This document shows, in pieces, positions 32,008 to 41,413 of a stretch of DNA of 64,000 bases. Numbering within the stretch: position 1 is the stretch's first letter; each line of letters opens with the position of its first letter. A program made the translations under genes and the position numbers. This DNA comes from VAXT01 sp963728535 (GTDB lineage Bacteria; Actinomycetota; Thermoleophilia; Gaiellales; Gaiellaceae), in NCBI GenBank assembly GCA_963728535.1, contig CAVSKK010000001.1, positions 1,860,001 through 1,924,000 on the forward strand, given 5' to 3'. Below the pieces are notes generated by a model. That model worked only from the letters and a program-made list of their open reading frames with translations, did no database searches and was not told where the DNA came from.

Positions 32008-32968
32008 ATGGAGAACACACAGATCAAGACCGCTGAACTCGGAACAACCGGGCTCGAGATCACCCGCGTCGGCTTCGGCGCCTGGGCGCTCGGAGGCGCG
32101 GCCTACGACTGGGGCTGGGGCGCACAGGACGACGACGATTCGATCGCTGCGATCCACCACGCCCTCGAGCTCGGCGTCAACTGGATCGACACGGCCGCCC
32201 AGTACGGCTTCGGTCACTCGGAGGAGGTCGTCGGTCGCGCGCTCGCGGGCCTCACCGAGCGCCCGTACGTGTTCACGAAAGGCGGGCAGCCCGAAGGGCC
32301 GGATCGAACGACGGTGCAGAGCCTCAAGCGAGACTCGCTCAGGCGCGAGCTCGAGGCGAGCCTCTCGCGGCTCGGGGTGGAAACGATCGACCTCTACCAG
32401 ATCCACTGGCCGATCCCCGACGAGCAGATCGAAGAGGGCTGGTCGACTCTCGCCGAGCTGAAGGAGGAAGGGCTCGTGCGCCACATCGGCGTCTCGAATT
32501 TCGACGTCGGAGCAGCTGCGGCGGGCCCAGTCGATCGCGCCCGTGGAGACCCTCCAACCGCCCTACTCGCTCGTCGCGCGCGAGGTCGAGGACACGATCC
32601 TCCCCTTTGCGGAGCGCGAGGGGATCGGCGTGATCGTCTACTCGCCGATGGGTTCCGGTCTGCTGACCGGCACGATGACGCGCGAGCGGATCGAGAGCTT
32701 GCCCGAGGACGACTGGCGCAAGCACAGCGAGCGCTTCAGGGAGCCGCAGCTCTCGCGGCACCTCGCGCTCGTGGAGCGACTCGAGTCGGTGGCCAAGCGG
32801 CTCGGAACGACGCCGGGCGCGGTTGCGGTCGCCTGGACGCTGCAGAACCCAGCGGTGGACGGCGCCATCGTCGGCTTCAGGCGTCCAGACCAGGTCGATC
32901 CGATCATCGGTGCCGCGAACCTCGAGCTCGGCAAGGACGACGTCGCGACAATCGAAGGGGAAGGGTGA
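32008..32968 (+). pseudogene. Aldo/keto reductase with one frameshift
   Basis: From ATG 32008 (GAAGGAG upstream) residues 1-167 give the barrel's first half: NWIDTAAQYG (Asp, Tyr), VFTKGGQ (Lys), YQIHWP (His) and HIGVSNFDV. Near 32509 an extra G shifts the frame. The continuation (EQLRRAQSIAPVETLQPPYS, VIVYSPMGSGLLTG, AVAWTLQNPAVDGAIVGFR) is complete to 32968. It is of the YajO/AKR11-14 type and unlike the shorter reductase at 26513. One-base correction restores about 319 residues, so this is probably a working gene with a consensus error. Confidence 0.82.
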
Positions 32969-33002
32969 AACCCGCGTGACTTCGCAAAGTGAGCAGACCG
33001 AG

Positions 33003-33028
33003 GAGAGGCTCCATGTGGAACCTCCCCT
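33003..33028. terminator. Imperfect hairpin between convergent genes
   Basis: GAGAGGCTCC, an ATGT loop and GGAACCTCCC pair with two mismatches, between the convergent aldo/keto reductase and the secreted protein gene. No T-run. A shared bidirectional terminator is plausible. Confidence 0.4.
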
Positions 33029-33048
33029 CATGTCTCGCGGCGAACTAC

Positions 33049-33846
33049 TTACCGGAAGCTGAAGATCGCGCCCTGGTTCGAGTTCCAGTGGTCGACGAAC
33101 TTGAGCTCCAGCTTCCTGCACTGTCCGGCCCACGACCTGTCCGTCCTCCAGAGGTACGTGTACTGACCGTTGCCGGACGAATACGTGAGGTGGCTCGGCT
33201 CTGCGGCGAACGTTTCCTCCACCACGTCGCCGGACTCCGACGAGCACGAGACTGACTGGACCTGCGGGTACCCGTCTTCGAAGATGTCCAGCCCCCGGTC
33301 GCCGCCGAGGCTGAACTTCACCGGCACCGTCCGGCCGGCGTTCATCCTGTTGACGGTGGGGGAGTTGTCGACCGGCTGGGCGAAGCCGGTGAACGGCCAT
33401 AAGGGCAGCGAGCAGTCCTCGATCGTGTCGCCCGGGAAGACGTTCGACGGGCCGCTGATATGAAGCTCGATCGGCGAACCGACGGCCACGGGTGCGGTCC
33501 ATGCGAACCGGTAGAAGTCGAACCAGTGACCCTCTGTTCCCCCGATCACGAGGTGTTCGTCGAACTGTGTGAGCGGTCCGATCGTCGTCTGCGGAACGAT
33601 CTCCTCGTCGGCAACGAAGAAGTTGTTGGCGTCGAGATGCCCGCGGTCTCCCCGAACGGCGAGATTCGACGCTTGCCCGAACGGATAGGCGACTCCGAAC
33701 TCGATCCCGTTCGTGCAGACGTGTCCGGGCTCGTCGTACTTGTAGTACGCGACATTGGAAAGCCCCTGCCAGCCTGCAGTCGCGACGCCGACTCCTACCG
33801 CAAGGGCGGCGACCGCGGTAGCGAGTAGAACGATGTGCCTTCTCAT
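33049..33846 (-). CDS. Secreted PxKF-domain protein
   Basis: A 265-residue exported protein with signal peptide (MRRHIVLLATAVAALAVGVGV, split near ATA). The C-terminal third carries the PxKF signature NAGRTVPVKFSLGGDRGL and the spaced Cys of VSCSSES and GQCRKLEL, typical of surface or stalk modules in actinobacteria and Chloroflexi. The N-terminal part has no recognised domain. ATG 33846 follows AAAGGGG by 4 nt. The gene is divergent from the large cyclase protein with a 58-bp gap. Confidence 0.8.
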   Translation of the reverse strand: MRRHIVLLATAVAALAVGVGVATAGWQGLSNVAYYKYDEPGHVCTNGIEFGVAYPFGQASNLAVRGDRGHLDANNFFVADEEIVPQTTIGPLTQFDEHLVIGGTEGHWFDFYRFAWTAPVAVGSPIELHISGPSNVFPGDTIEDCSLPLWPFTGFAQPVDNSPTVNRMNAGRTVPVKFSLGGDRGLDIFEDGYPQVQSVSCSSESGDVVEETFAAEPSHLTYSSGNGQYTYLWRTDRSWAGQCRKLELKFVDHWNSNQGAIFSFR

Positions 33847-33904
33847 TTCGCCCCTTTCATTTCTGCCAGTGTGATCCTCTCTGGCACTACGATCAAGACG
33901 AACG

Positions 33905-36900
33905 GTGGCCGGCGCATCTTCCCCCGCGGGATCGGCGAGCACTTCGCTGCTCCCGTTCGTCCCGCGCCATGTCATCGACGACCTGCTTCACGATCCGGGC
34001 GCGAGCCCGGTCGGGCGAGAGCAGCGCTTCCAGGCGGCCGCACTCTTTGCGGACATCTCAGGCTTCACGCCGATGAGCGAGGCGCTCGGGCGCGTCGGGC
34101 AGCACGGCACCGAAGAGCTGACCACAATCCTGAACGGGTACTTCGAGACGATGATCGAGCTCGTCGACTCGTACGGTGGCACGGTGGGCAAGTTCGGTGG
34201 GGACGCGCTCACGGTCGTCTTCCCGGCGCGCTCGAAGCGATCGACCGCCGCCCATCGCGCGCTCGCGTGTGCCCTCGCCATGCAGCGGGCGACGCTTCGG
34301 CACGGCTCGATCGAGACGGTGGCCGGTCGGTTCGAGCTCGGAGCCAAGATCGGGGTTGCGTTCGGGCAGGTGCTGTGCACATCCGTTGGGGACCCGGCCC
34401 AACGGCTCGAGTACGTCGTAGCGGGAAGCGCGGTCGACCTCTGCGCACGGGCTGAAGGGCTCGCCGAGCGCGGCGATGTCGTGGCGCACAAAGGGGTCCT
34501 GGAGCGCTGCGAAGGCGTGATCACCTCGTGGCGCAAGGGCGCTCTGGCGGGAGTGGCCGCACTCGAACGCGAGCCTCGGCGCGCGCGACCCCGGCGTCCG
34601 CCGCCTGTGCCGCCGGAGGCGCTACCGGCGCTCGCGGCGTTTCTCCACCCCGTCGTCGTGCAGCGCCTTCATGGGGGCCTCGAAGGCTTTGTCAACGAGC
34701 ACCGCAGGCTGACCGTGCTGTTCGTCGGTTTCGAGGGCCCCGACTACGACAGCGACACGGAAGCGACGCCCAAGCTGCAGGCGTACTTCGCACGCGTCGT
34801 GGAGCTCGTCGGCCGCTACGGCGGCCACCTTCGGCAGATCGAAATGGGCGACAAAGGGAGCCTCTTCATCGTCTTTTTCGGCGCTCCCGTCCTGCACGAG
34901 GACGACGAGGAGCGGGCCCTCGCCTTCGCTCGGCAGCTGCTGGATCTGCCGGGCAGCCCGGTGCGCATCGGCGTCACCACGGGGTTCACCTTCTGCGGCT
35001 CCGTGGGCTCCGCGACCCGGAAGGAGTACGCCGCTGTTGGCGACACCATCAACCTCGCCGCCCGGCTGATGCAGGCTGCGGGGCCAGGCGAAGCACTCGT
35101 GGCGACCGGCTCGACCACGAGCCCGGTGGTGGAGGCATTGCTCGACCGTCGGCCTTCGATCCGGGTGAAGGGGAAGGCAGAGCCGATCGCCGTCGCGGCA
35201 TTGCGTACCTCGCCACAGTCGGGACTTGCGGAGGGCGAGCGGGCGTACGAGCTCCCGGTGATCGCGAGGGAGCTCGAGCTCGAGCTCGGCGCGGCGGCCG
35301 TCGGCAAGGCGGCGGGGGGTGCCGGGGGCGTGCTCCTGATCACGGGGGAGCCCGGCATCGGCAAGTCGCGGCTGGCCGCGGAGCTCGGCCGGATCGCGGC
35401 CCAGCGCGGGTTTTCCGTACTCACGGGCGCGTGTCAGTCGACCGGCGCGACGACGAGCTACCTGCCCTGGCAGGACATCTTGCGAGCACTCTTCGAGCTG
35501 GAGGACACCGCGCCGGTGGACCGTCAGATCGAGGTTCTCACCAACCGCCTCCGGAAGATCGACGCGCAGCTCGTGCCCCGACTGCCGTTGCTCGCGCCTG
35601 CCGTCCGCCTCTCGATTCCCGAGACACCGCTGACGGATGCGCTCGATCCCGAGCTTCGTGCGGAGCTACTTCGGGCGCTGCTCATCGAGGTCCTGCGCCG
35701 CCACGCGGCGAGCGGCCCGGTCCTGCTCGTGCTCGAGGACTGCCACTGGATCGATGCGCTCTCCAAAGCACTGCTGGAGGAGGTTGCGCGCAGCGTCGAC
35801 CGGATGGGTGTTCTCGTCGTCGTGCTCTCGCGCGCCGCAGAGCGCGAGCTCCTCGCGGGGCCGGGAGGACTCGCGAACGCAGCAGAGGTTCGACTCGAGC
35901 CGCTCCGATCCCACGATGCCGAGGATCTCGCCCGCGCCAAGCTGCATGCCGCGGGCCGCGAGCTCGACGAGCTCCCTCCGGCCGTGCGCGACGCAATCGA
36001 GCGGGCCGAAGGCAACCCGTTCTTCCTCGAAGAGCTCATCGCCTTGCTCCTGGAGCGCGGAATCGATCTCGAGGATCCAGCGGCGTTCGCACGGGCTGCT
36101 GTCCCCGACACCCTGTACGGAGTCGTCATGGCGCGAATCGACCAGCTGGCCGAGCGCGACAACTCGGTGCTGAAGGTCGCAAGCGTCGTCGGGCGCGCCT
36201 TTCACGCGCAATGGGTGTGGAGCAGTGCGCCGGAGCTAGGAGGTGAGCCCGCCGTCCGAAGCAGCCTCGGCGGGCTGATCCACGCCGAACTGATTGCGCG
36301 TGCGGCGAAGGTGGCAGACCTCGAGCATCTCTTCCGACACGTGACGACGCGCGACGTCGCCTATGACAGCCTTCCGTTCGCCCTCCGTCGCGATCTGCAC
36401 GAGCGTGTCGCGGCGCACGTCGAGTCCACGTACGCGTCCACGCTCGACCAGTACGTCGACACCCTCGCCCACCACTACTCGCTCAGCTCGAACACCGAGA
36501 AGCAGCGCGTGTACCTCCAGCGGGCGGCCGACAACGCGAAGGCGACGTACGCCAATGCGGCCGCACTCGATTACTACGAGCGTCTTCTCCCTCTGCTCGA
36601 CGATCGTGACCGCGTGACCGTGCTGCTCGCGATGGGCGGCGTGCAGGAGCACGTCGGCGACTGGAGTGCCGCCAAAGACGCCTACCGGGAGGCAATGGAC
36701 CTTGCCGCAGGCCGAGGCGATGCGTCCTCAGCCGCGGAGGCGCGGCGGGCGCAGGGAATGCTGCTCGCCCACGAGGAGTCTCCCGGCGAGGCGCGCGCGA
36801 TGCTCGAGCAGGCCCGCGACGAGCTGGAAGCCGAGGGAGACGAGGCCGGCGTGGTGCACGCCCTCGAGGGCCTTGCGTTCGTCACGTGGAAGCAGTCGGA

Positions 36901-37948
36901 TCTCGACGCCTCGCTGGCGTACTCGCGCGAGCACCTCGAGGCAGCCGAGGCCCGCGACGACGCGGCCGGGATCAGCATGGCGGTGGAGCAGATGGGCCTC
37001 GCGTACTGGCACCAGGGAGAGCACGAGCTCGCCCACACCTCCTTCGAGCACGCTCTCGAGACCGCTGCCGCGGCGGAGAACGCCCGCGGCGTCATCCACG
37101 CGTGCAACGACCTGGCGGGCTTGCACTGGGAGCGTGGTGAGTTCCCCGAGGCGCTCGAGCGGGTACGTGAGGGCCTGCGCGCGGCCGAGGAGATCGGCTA
37201 CCGGCATGCGGCGGGAGTCCTGATCGGCAACGCGGCCGAGATCTTCCGGCTGCGAGGAGAGCTCGACAAGGCGCTCGCTCACGGGCGCTACGGCCTCGAT
37301 GTCGTCTCCGAGGTCGGCGATCGTGTCGGCGTGACGCGGAGTGTCGGAAACCTGGCCCTTACTCTCGCCGCGATGGAGCGTGACGACGAGGCGGAAACGC
37401 TCTTCGAGCATGCGATCGCTCTCGCCCGGGCCGCCGAGACGCCGTACTTCCTCTGCGAGTACCTGCACCACCTGGCTGACCTCCTCGTCAGGCAAGGCCG
37501 ATACGAGGACGCGCTCACACGAAACGAGGAGGCGCTCGAGATCGCTCGGGCGATCGAGCGCCACGATGTCGAGTCGCCGGCCGAGCTGCTGTCCGTCCGC
37601 GCACGAGCCGCGGCGGGCCTGCTCGACATCGACGACGCTGTGGCCGAGCTCCAGCGAATCGCCGACCGCAGCGACGGGACCCCTGATCGGGCCGCGGTGC
37701 TCTTCGAGTTATGGTCGGTCACGGGCGACGAAGCTCACCGAACAGCCGCGGCGTCGCTCTACAGGGAGCTGCACGAGCAATCGCCGCTCGCCACCTACAG
37801 GCGGCGTTATGCACTCCTGACCGGCGACCAACTCGACCTCCCGCCTGTGCTTCCTCCGCTGCTCGAAGACGAGCCTCAAGTTGATGTCGACGCGCTAGTG
37901 GAGCGTGTCGAGACACTCGCAGCGCCGATCGAAGCGGCACTCGCCTGA
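33905..37948 (+). CDS. Tandem-cyclase sAC-like ATPase-TPR protein (2)
   Basis: A 1347-residue protein laid out like animal soluble adenylyl cyclase: two class III cyclase domains, an NTPase, then TPR repeats. Cyclase 1 (about residues 40-215) has FADISGF (D50) and KFGGDA (K96, D100). Cyclase 2 (about 265-430) lacks the first Asp (VLFVGFEG) but has VGDTINLAARLMQAAGPGEAL, so one composite active site at the interface is plausible. Walker A GEPGIGKSRLA is near residue 481 and LLVLEDCHWID follows. From about 830 there are TPRs. GTG 33905 is the start. There is no DNA-binding domain. Substrate (ATP or GTP) is unproven. Confidence 0.88.
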   Translation: MAGASSPAGSASTSLLPFVPRHVIDDLLHDPGASPVGREQRFQAAALFADISGFTPMSEALGRVGQHGTEELTTILNGYFETMIELVDSYGGTVGKFGGDALTVVFPARSKRSTAAHRALACALAMQRATLRHGSIETVAGRFELGAKIGVAFGQVLCTSVGDPAQRLEYVVAGSAVDLCARAEGLAERGDVVAHKGVLERCEGVITSWRKGALAGVAALEREPRRARPRRPPPVPPEALPALAAFLHPVVVQRLHGGLEGFVNEHRRLTVLFVGFEGPDYDSDTEATPKLQAYFARVVELVGRYGGHLRQIEMGDKGSLFIVFFGAPVLHEDDEERALAFARQLLDLPGSPVRIGVTTGFTFCGSVGSATRKEYAAVGDTINLAARLMQAAGPGEALVATGSTTSPVVEALLDRRPSIRVKGKAEPIAVAALRTSPQSGLAEGERAYELPVIARELELELGAAAVGKAAGGAGGVLLITGEPGIGKSRLAAELGRIAAQRGFSVLTGACQSTGATTSYLPWQDILRALFELEDTAPVDRQIEVLTNRLRKIDAQLVPRLPLLAPAVRLSIPETPLTDALDPELRAELLRALLIEVLRRHAASGPVLLVLEDCHWIDALSKALLEEVARSVDRMGVLVVVLSRAAERELLAGPGGLANAAEVRLEPLRSHDAEDLARAKLHAAGRELDELPPAVRDAIERAEGNPFFLEELIALLLERGIDLEDPAAFARAAVPDTLYGVVMARIDQLAERDNSVLKVASVVGRAFHAQWVWSSAPELGGEPAVRSSLGGLIHAELIARAAKVADLEHLFRHVTTRDVAYDSLPFALRRDLHERVAAHVESTYASTLDQYVDTLAHHYSLSSNTEKQRVYLQRAADNAKATYANAAALDYYERLLPLLDDRDRVTVLLAMGGVQEHVGDWSAAKDAYREAMDLAAGRGDASSAAEARRAQGMLLAHEESPGEARAMLEQARDELEAEGDEAGVVHALEGLAFVTWKQSDLDASLAYSREHLEAAEARDDAAGISMAVEQMGLAYWHQGEHELAHTSFEHALETAAAAENARGVIHACNDLAGLHWERGEFPEALERVREGLRAAEEIGYRHAAGVLIGNAAEIFRLRGELDKALAHGRYGLDVVSEVGDRVGVTRSVGNLALTLAAMERDDEAETLFEHAIALARAAETPYFLCEYLHHLADLLVRQGRYEDALTRNEEALEIARAIERHDVESPAELLSVRARAAAGLLDIDDAVAELQRIADRSDGTPDRAAVLFELWSVTGDEAHRTAAASLYRELHEQSPLATYRRRYALLTGDQLDLPPVLPPLLEDEPQVDVDALVERVETLAAPIEAALA

Positions 37949-38008
37949 GGCGCCCGCACCGGCGTACCGAAACCAGTCGATTCCGGCTATCTTGGCTCAC
38001 TGCAACCG

Positions 38009-38428
38009 ATGCGTGCTGAACTAGACCCGGACCTTCTGCTCATCGAGCAAATGCTGGCGCCGCCGCCACTTGACGAGGCTCGCCGCTCGCTCCAGTACTG
38101 GCGCGACCGGAGAAGGAGTCTTCCGCTGTACCGGCTTGCAGCGCGCCGTGAGACAAAGCAGATGATGGCCTCGTGGCAAGAGACGGTGCGCGCTGCCGAG
38201 CAGGCTCGGTTCGAAGCGAGCTGGCTGGGGCGCCTGCTGACGACGATCGGCGTTTCGAGCCTCTGGGTGCAGCGGGCGCGATCCGCGCGAAAGGTATTGC
38301 TCTGGTTTGCCTGGGCGTTCCTGACCAGGAAGGTAAAGCTTGTCGTGGCCGGAGTGGCGGCTGTCGGGTTGATCCTGGTGGTCGCAGCCGTCGCCGTAGT
38401 CGTCGTTGTGGTCGCTCAGCTGGCCTAG
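38009..38428 (+). CDS. Small membrane-anchored hypothetical protein
   Basis: A 139-residue protein with a basic, helical N-terminal two-thirds (RSLQYWRDRRRSLPLYRLAA) and one C-terminal membrane helix (VVAGVAAVGLILVVAAVAVVVV). No family is recognised. It starts 60 bp after the large cyclase gene and its stop is 11 bp before the LexA box of dinB, so it may share transcription with the cyclase gene. Confidence 0.65.
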   Translation: MRAELDPDLLLIEQMLAPPPLDEARRSLQYWRDRRRSLPLYRLAARRETKQMMASWQETVRAAEQARFEASWLGRLLTTIGVSSLWVQRARSARKVLLWFAWAFLTRKVKLVVAGVAAVGLILVVAAVAVVVVVVAQLA

Positions 38429-38438
38429 GCGACTTATG

Positions 38439-38452
38439 CGAACATATGTTCG
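38439..38452. promoter_or_regulatory. LexA box at dinB
   Basis: CGAACATATGTTCG is a perfect palindrome and matches the actinobacterial SOS box (CGAAC-N4-GTTCG). The dinB ATG (38446) lies inside it, with an in-frame GTG at its last base (38452). Confidence 0.9.
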
Positions 38453-39639
38453 TGCAGCACGAGGCGTCGATCCTGCATGCCGACGTCGACGCGTTCTTCG
38501 CGGCGGTCGAGCAACGGGATAACCCCCGGCTGCGCGGACGGCCGGTAATTGTCGGGGGCGGGGTCGTCCTTGCGGCCAGCTACGAGGCGAAGGCGCACGG
38601 CGTGGACACTCCGATGGGCCTCGCGCTTGCGCGCAGGCTCTGCCCCGACGCCATCGTCGTTCGTCCGCGCATGTCGGCGTACTCGGAGGCGAGCAAGGAG
38701 GTCTACCGGGTGTTCGACGACACGACGCCGCTCGTCGAGGGACTGTCGATCGACGAGGCGTTCCTCGACGTCCGCGGGCTCGAGCGGCTCTCGGGAACGC
38801 CCACCGAGATCGCCGTGCAGCTGCGACGCAAGGTGCGCGAGCGCGTGGGACTGCCGATCACCGTCGGGATCGCCCGCACGAAGTTCCTGGCCAAGGTGGC
38901 GAGCGGGGTGGCGAAGCCGGACGGGCTGCTCGCGGTGCCACCGGACGACGAGCTCGCCTTCCTGCACCCGCTTCCCGTCGAACGGCTCTGGGGCGTGGGA
39001 CACGTGACCGCGAGGCGGTTGCACGAAGTCGGGATCACGACCGTCGGTGAGGTCGCGCGGCTTTCGGAAGGCGTGCTGGTCACACTCGTCGGCCGCGCGG
39101 CAGGACGGCGCTTGCATGCGCTTGCTCACAACCGTGACCCGCGCCGGGTGCAGGCGCGGCGGCGCCGGGGCTCGATCGGCTCGCAGCGGGCGCTCGGGCG
39201 TTCGCCGACGTCGCTCGCCGAGGTCGATGCCACCCTGGTGGCGCTCGCCGAACGCGTCACAGGTCGGATGCGGGCCGCCAACCGAATCGGCCGGACCGTC
39301 GTCCTTCGACTGCGCTTCGACGACTTCTCGCGGGCGACGCGGTCGTACACGCTGCCGTACTCGACGGCGAATACCCGGACGATTCTCGAGACGGCGAGAG
39401 GGCTGCTCGCAGTCGCCGTGCCGATGATCGAGCTCCGTGGCATCACGCTCGTCGGAATCGCCGTCGCCAACCTCGACGATGGCCGCTCACTCCAGCTCGT
39501 GCTGCCGCTCGGCGGTCAGAGCGACGCGCTCGACGCCGCACTCGACGAGGTTCGCCGGCGCTTCGGATCGGCTGCGATTGTGCGAGCCGTGCTGCTCGGC
39601 CGCCGCCAGGGTCTCACCGTGCCGCTTCTGCCCGACTAA
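38446..39639 (+). CDS. dinB: DNA polymerase IV (DinB)
   Basis: Y-family translesion polymerase of about 397 residues. The catalytic carboxylates are in HADVDAFFAAVEQRD and LSIDEAFLDV. Further marks are KFLAKVASGVAKPDG and the HhH region LWGVGHVTARRLHEVGI. No C-terminal beta-clamp motif is clear (end LLGRRQGLTVPLLPD; QGLTVPL may be a weak one). It is SOS-controlled by the LexA palindrome on its start. It is paired with a second SOS gene carrying the same box 1.2 kb downstream. Confidence 0.93.
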   Translation: MFVQHEASILHADVDAFFAAVEQRDNPRLRGRPVIVGGGVVLAASYEAKAHGVDTPMGLALARRLCPDAIVVRPRMSAYSEASKEVYRVFDDTTPLVEGLSIDEAFLDVRGLERLSGTPTEIAVQLRRKVRERVGLPITVGIARTKFLAKVASGVAKPDGLLAVPPDDELAFLHPLPVERLWGVGHVTARRLHEVGITTVGEVARLSEGVLVTLVGRAAGRRLHALAHNRDPRRVQARRRRGSIGSQRALGRSPTSLAEVDATLVALAERVTGRMRAANRIGRTVVLRLRFDDFSRATRSYTLPYSTANTRTILETARGLLAVAVPMIELRGITLVGIAVANLDDGRSLQLVLPLGGQSDALDAALDEVRRRFGSAAIVRAVLLGRRQGLTVPLLPD

Positions 39640-39653
39640 CAGCAGGACTTGCC

Positions 39654-39673
39654 AAGCGAACATATGTTCGCTT
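39654..39673. promoter_or_regulatory. LexA box, 20-bp perfect palindrome
   Basis: AAGCGAACATATGTTCGCTT is symmetrical over all 20 bp and contains the same 14-bp core as the dinB box, including the central ATAT. It overlaps the candidate ATG (39664) of the exonuclease fusion gene. Confidence 0.92.
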
Positions 39674-41373
39674 TCATTGTAGAGGTGCAGCTGGCGCTGG
39701 ATTCGCTCGATCGGCTGGTGGAAACGCTCGAGGAGAGCGGCCCGCTGTCGGCGTCGGACGCCGCCCGCGCACTCTTTGCAACGTCCTCGATCTCCGACGG
39801 CCTCGCCTGTTCCCTCCTGGACGAGGTCACCGCCGGCGACAGCCGGATCGTCTGCGCGGGAGCGACGGTCTCGTTGGCCGGGACGAAACCCGACCCGCTG
39901 CTCGAGGAGGCAGAACTCGTCGTGTTCGACCTCGAGACGACCGGGCTGTCCGCAGCACGCGACCGCATTTGCGAGGTCGGCGCGGTTCGCGTGCAGGCGC
40001 TGGAGTCGGTCGAGTCGTTCCAGTCGCTCGTCAATCCGAGAGTTGCGCTGCCGGACCCCGTCGCCCGCCTTACCGGGCTACGCGACCAGGAGCTGCGCGA
40101 GGCGCCTCCGATCGCCACCGTGCTCGGCCGCTTCCTGACGTTCGCGGGCGATTCGCTCCTCGTCGCGCACAACGCGCGCTTCGACCAGCGCTTTCTCGAA
40201 CGGCAACTCTCGCTCATGCACGATCGGCGCCTGTCCGAGCCGCCGCTGTGCACCGCCGCACTCGCTCGCCGACTCCTCGAAGGGCGCCTGCGCCGGGTCG
40301 GCCTCGCCTCGCTCGCTCACTTCCTCGGTGTCCCGACGAGGCCGTGCCACCGCGCCCTGCCGGACGCCGAGGCGACGGCGCAGGTGCTGGTGCTCCTGAT
40401 CGGCCTCGCCCAGGAGCTCGGCGCGCGCCGCCTCTCCGATCTCCGCGCGCTTGCGGCTCCTCGCAAACGAGTGGTCTACGCCAAGCGTTCGCTGGCACGA
40501 GGCGCGCCCACGCGGCCCGGCGTGTACTTCTTTCGGGACCGGCAGGGGCAGGTGCTCTACGTCGGCCGGGCGCGCGACCTGCGGGCTCGCCTTCGCTCCT
40601 ACTTCCGAAGCGATCGCCAGCGCCCGTCCGTCGAGGCGGCTTTGCAGGCCGTCGAGCACATCGAGTGGCGGATCCTCGGCTCAGAGCTCGAGGCCGCGCT
40701 GGAAGAGCTGCGCCTCATCCGAGAGCTCCAGCCGCCGGCGAACTCGCGCAGTCGCAGGAAGCACCACGGCGTCTACCTGAAGAGCAGGGGAGAAGACTTC
40801 GTCGTCACCAAGACGATGACGCGCTTGGGGCCGATCGCAAGTCGGCGGCGAGCATCCCTCGCAGCGCGCGCCCTCGCTTCGTGCACGCCCGACGAGCTCG
40901 ATCGACTACTCGAGGACGGGCCGCTGCCACGGCTCCGTGCGCGACTCTCGCACTTGGCCGAAGGGCTCCGCTACGAAGAAGCCGGGCGACTACGCGATCG
41001 CATCGAAGCGCTGGAGCACATGATCGATCGGCTGCGCCGGCTGGAGCGGCTGCGCAGGATCGAGCTTTGCCTGATCGCTCCAATGGTCGAGCCCGGCTGG
41101 CGGAAAGCCTTCTTCGTTTGCGGCGGTGCCATGTGTGCCGTTCGCGCCTTGCCCCCCGGCGCGGGCGCGAGCCTCGAGATCGGAGCCGGGTTGGCGCTCT
41201 GCCAGTCGGCCCCCAGGCGTCTGGAAGAGCCGCTGACACCCGAGCAGGCGGAGGACCTACTGCTCATCGGCGGCTTCGTGCGCCGGCCTCCACCCGAGCT
41301 GAGCGTCCTGCCGCTCGACGCCGATCGCATCGCGGCCCACCTCGCCGGCCGGCAACTCCCGCGGGCTGCGTGA
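39664..41373 (+). CDS. DnaQ exonuclease-GIY-YIG-UVR fusion, SOS-controlled
   Basis: About 569 residues in three parts: a DEDD 3'-5' exonuclease (FDLETTG near 85, HNARFDQRF near 162, HRALPDAEAT near 225), a GIY-YIG endonuclease like the UvrC N-terminus (GVYFFRDRQGQVLYVGRA near 285, then RLRSYF), and a UVR helical pair (EGLRYEEAGRLRDRIEAL near 440). UvrC's C-terminal nuclease is absent, so it resembles Cho plus an epsilon-type exonuclease, a repair protein known from actinobacteria. ATG 39664 is inside the LexA palindrome; GTG 39685 is an alternative. The tail has no assigned domain. Confidence 0.9.
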   Translation: MFAFIVEVQLALDSLDRLVETLEESGPLSASDAARALFATSSISDGLACSLLDEVTAGDSRIVCAGATVSLAGTKPDPLLEEAELVVFDLETTGLSAARDRICEVGAVRVQALESVESFQSLVNPRVALPDPVARLTGLRDQELREAPPIATVLGRFLTFAGDSLLVAHNARFDQRFLERQLSLMHDRRLSEPPLCTAALARRLLEGRLRRVGLASLAHFLGVPTRPCHRALPDAEATAQVLVLLIGLAQELGARRLSDLRALAAPRKRVVYAKRSLARGAPTRPGVYFFRDRQGQVLYVGRARDLRARLRSYFRSDRQRPSVEAALQAVEHIEWRILGSELEAALEELRLIRELQPPANSRSRRKHHGVYLKSRGEDFVVTKTMTRLGPIASRRRASLAARALASCTPDELDRLLEDGPLPRLRARLSHLAEGLRYEEAGRLRDRIEALEHMIDRLRRLERLRRIELCLIAPMVEPGWRKAFFVCGGAMCAVRALPPGAGASLEIGAGLALCQSAPRRLEEPLTPEQAEDLLLIGGFVRRPPPELSVLPLDADRIAAHLAGRQLPRAA

Positions 41374-41413
41374 GGTTGTCTTGGCTGGGGCTGCGGTCTA
41401 GCCTCGTACCCTG

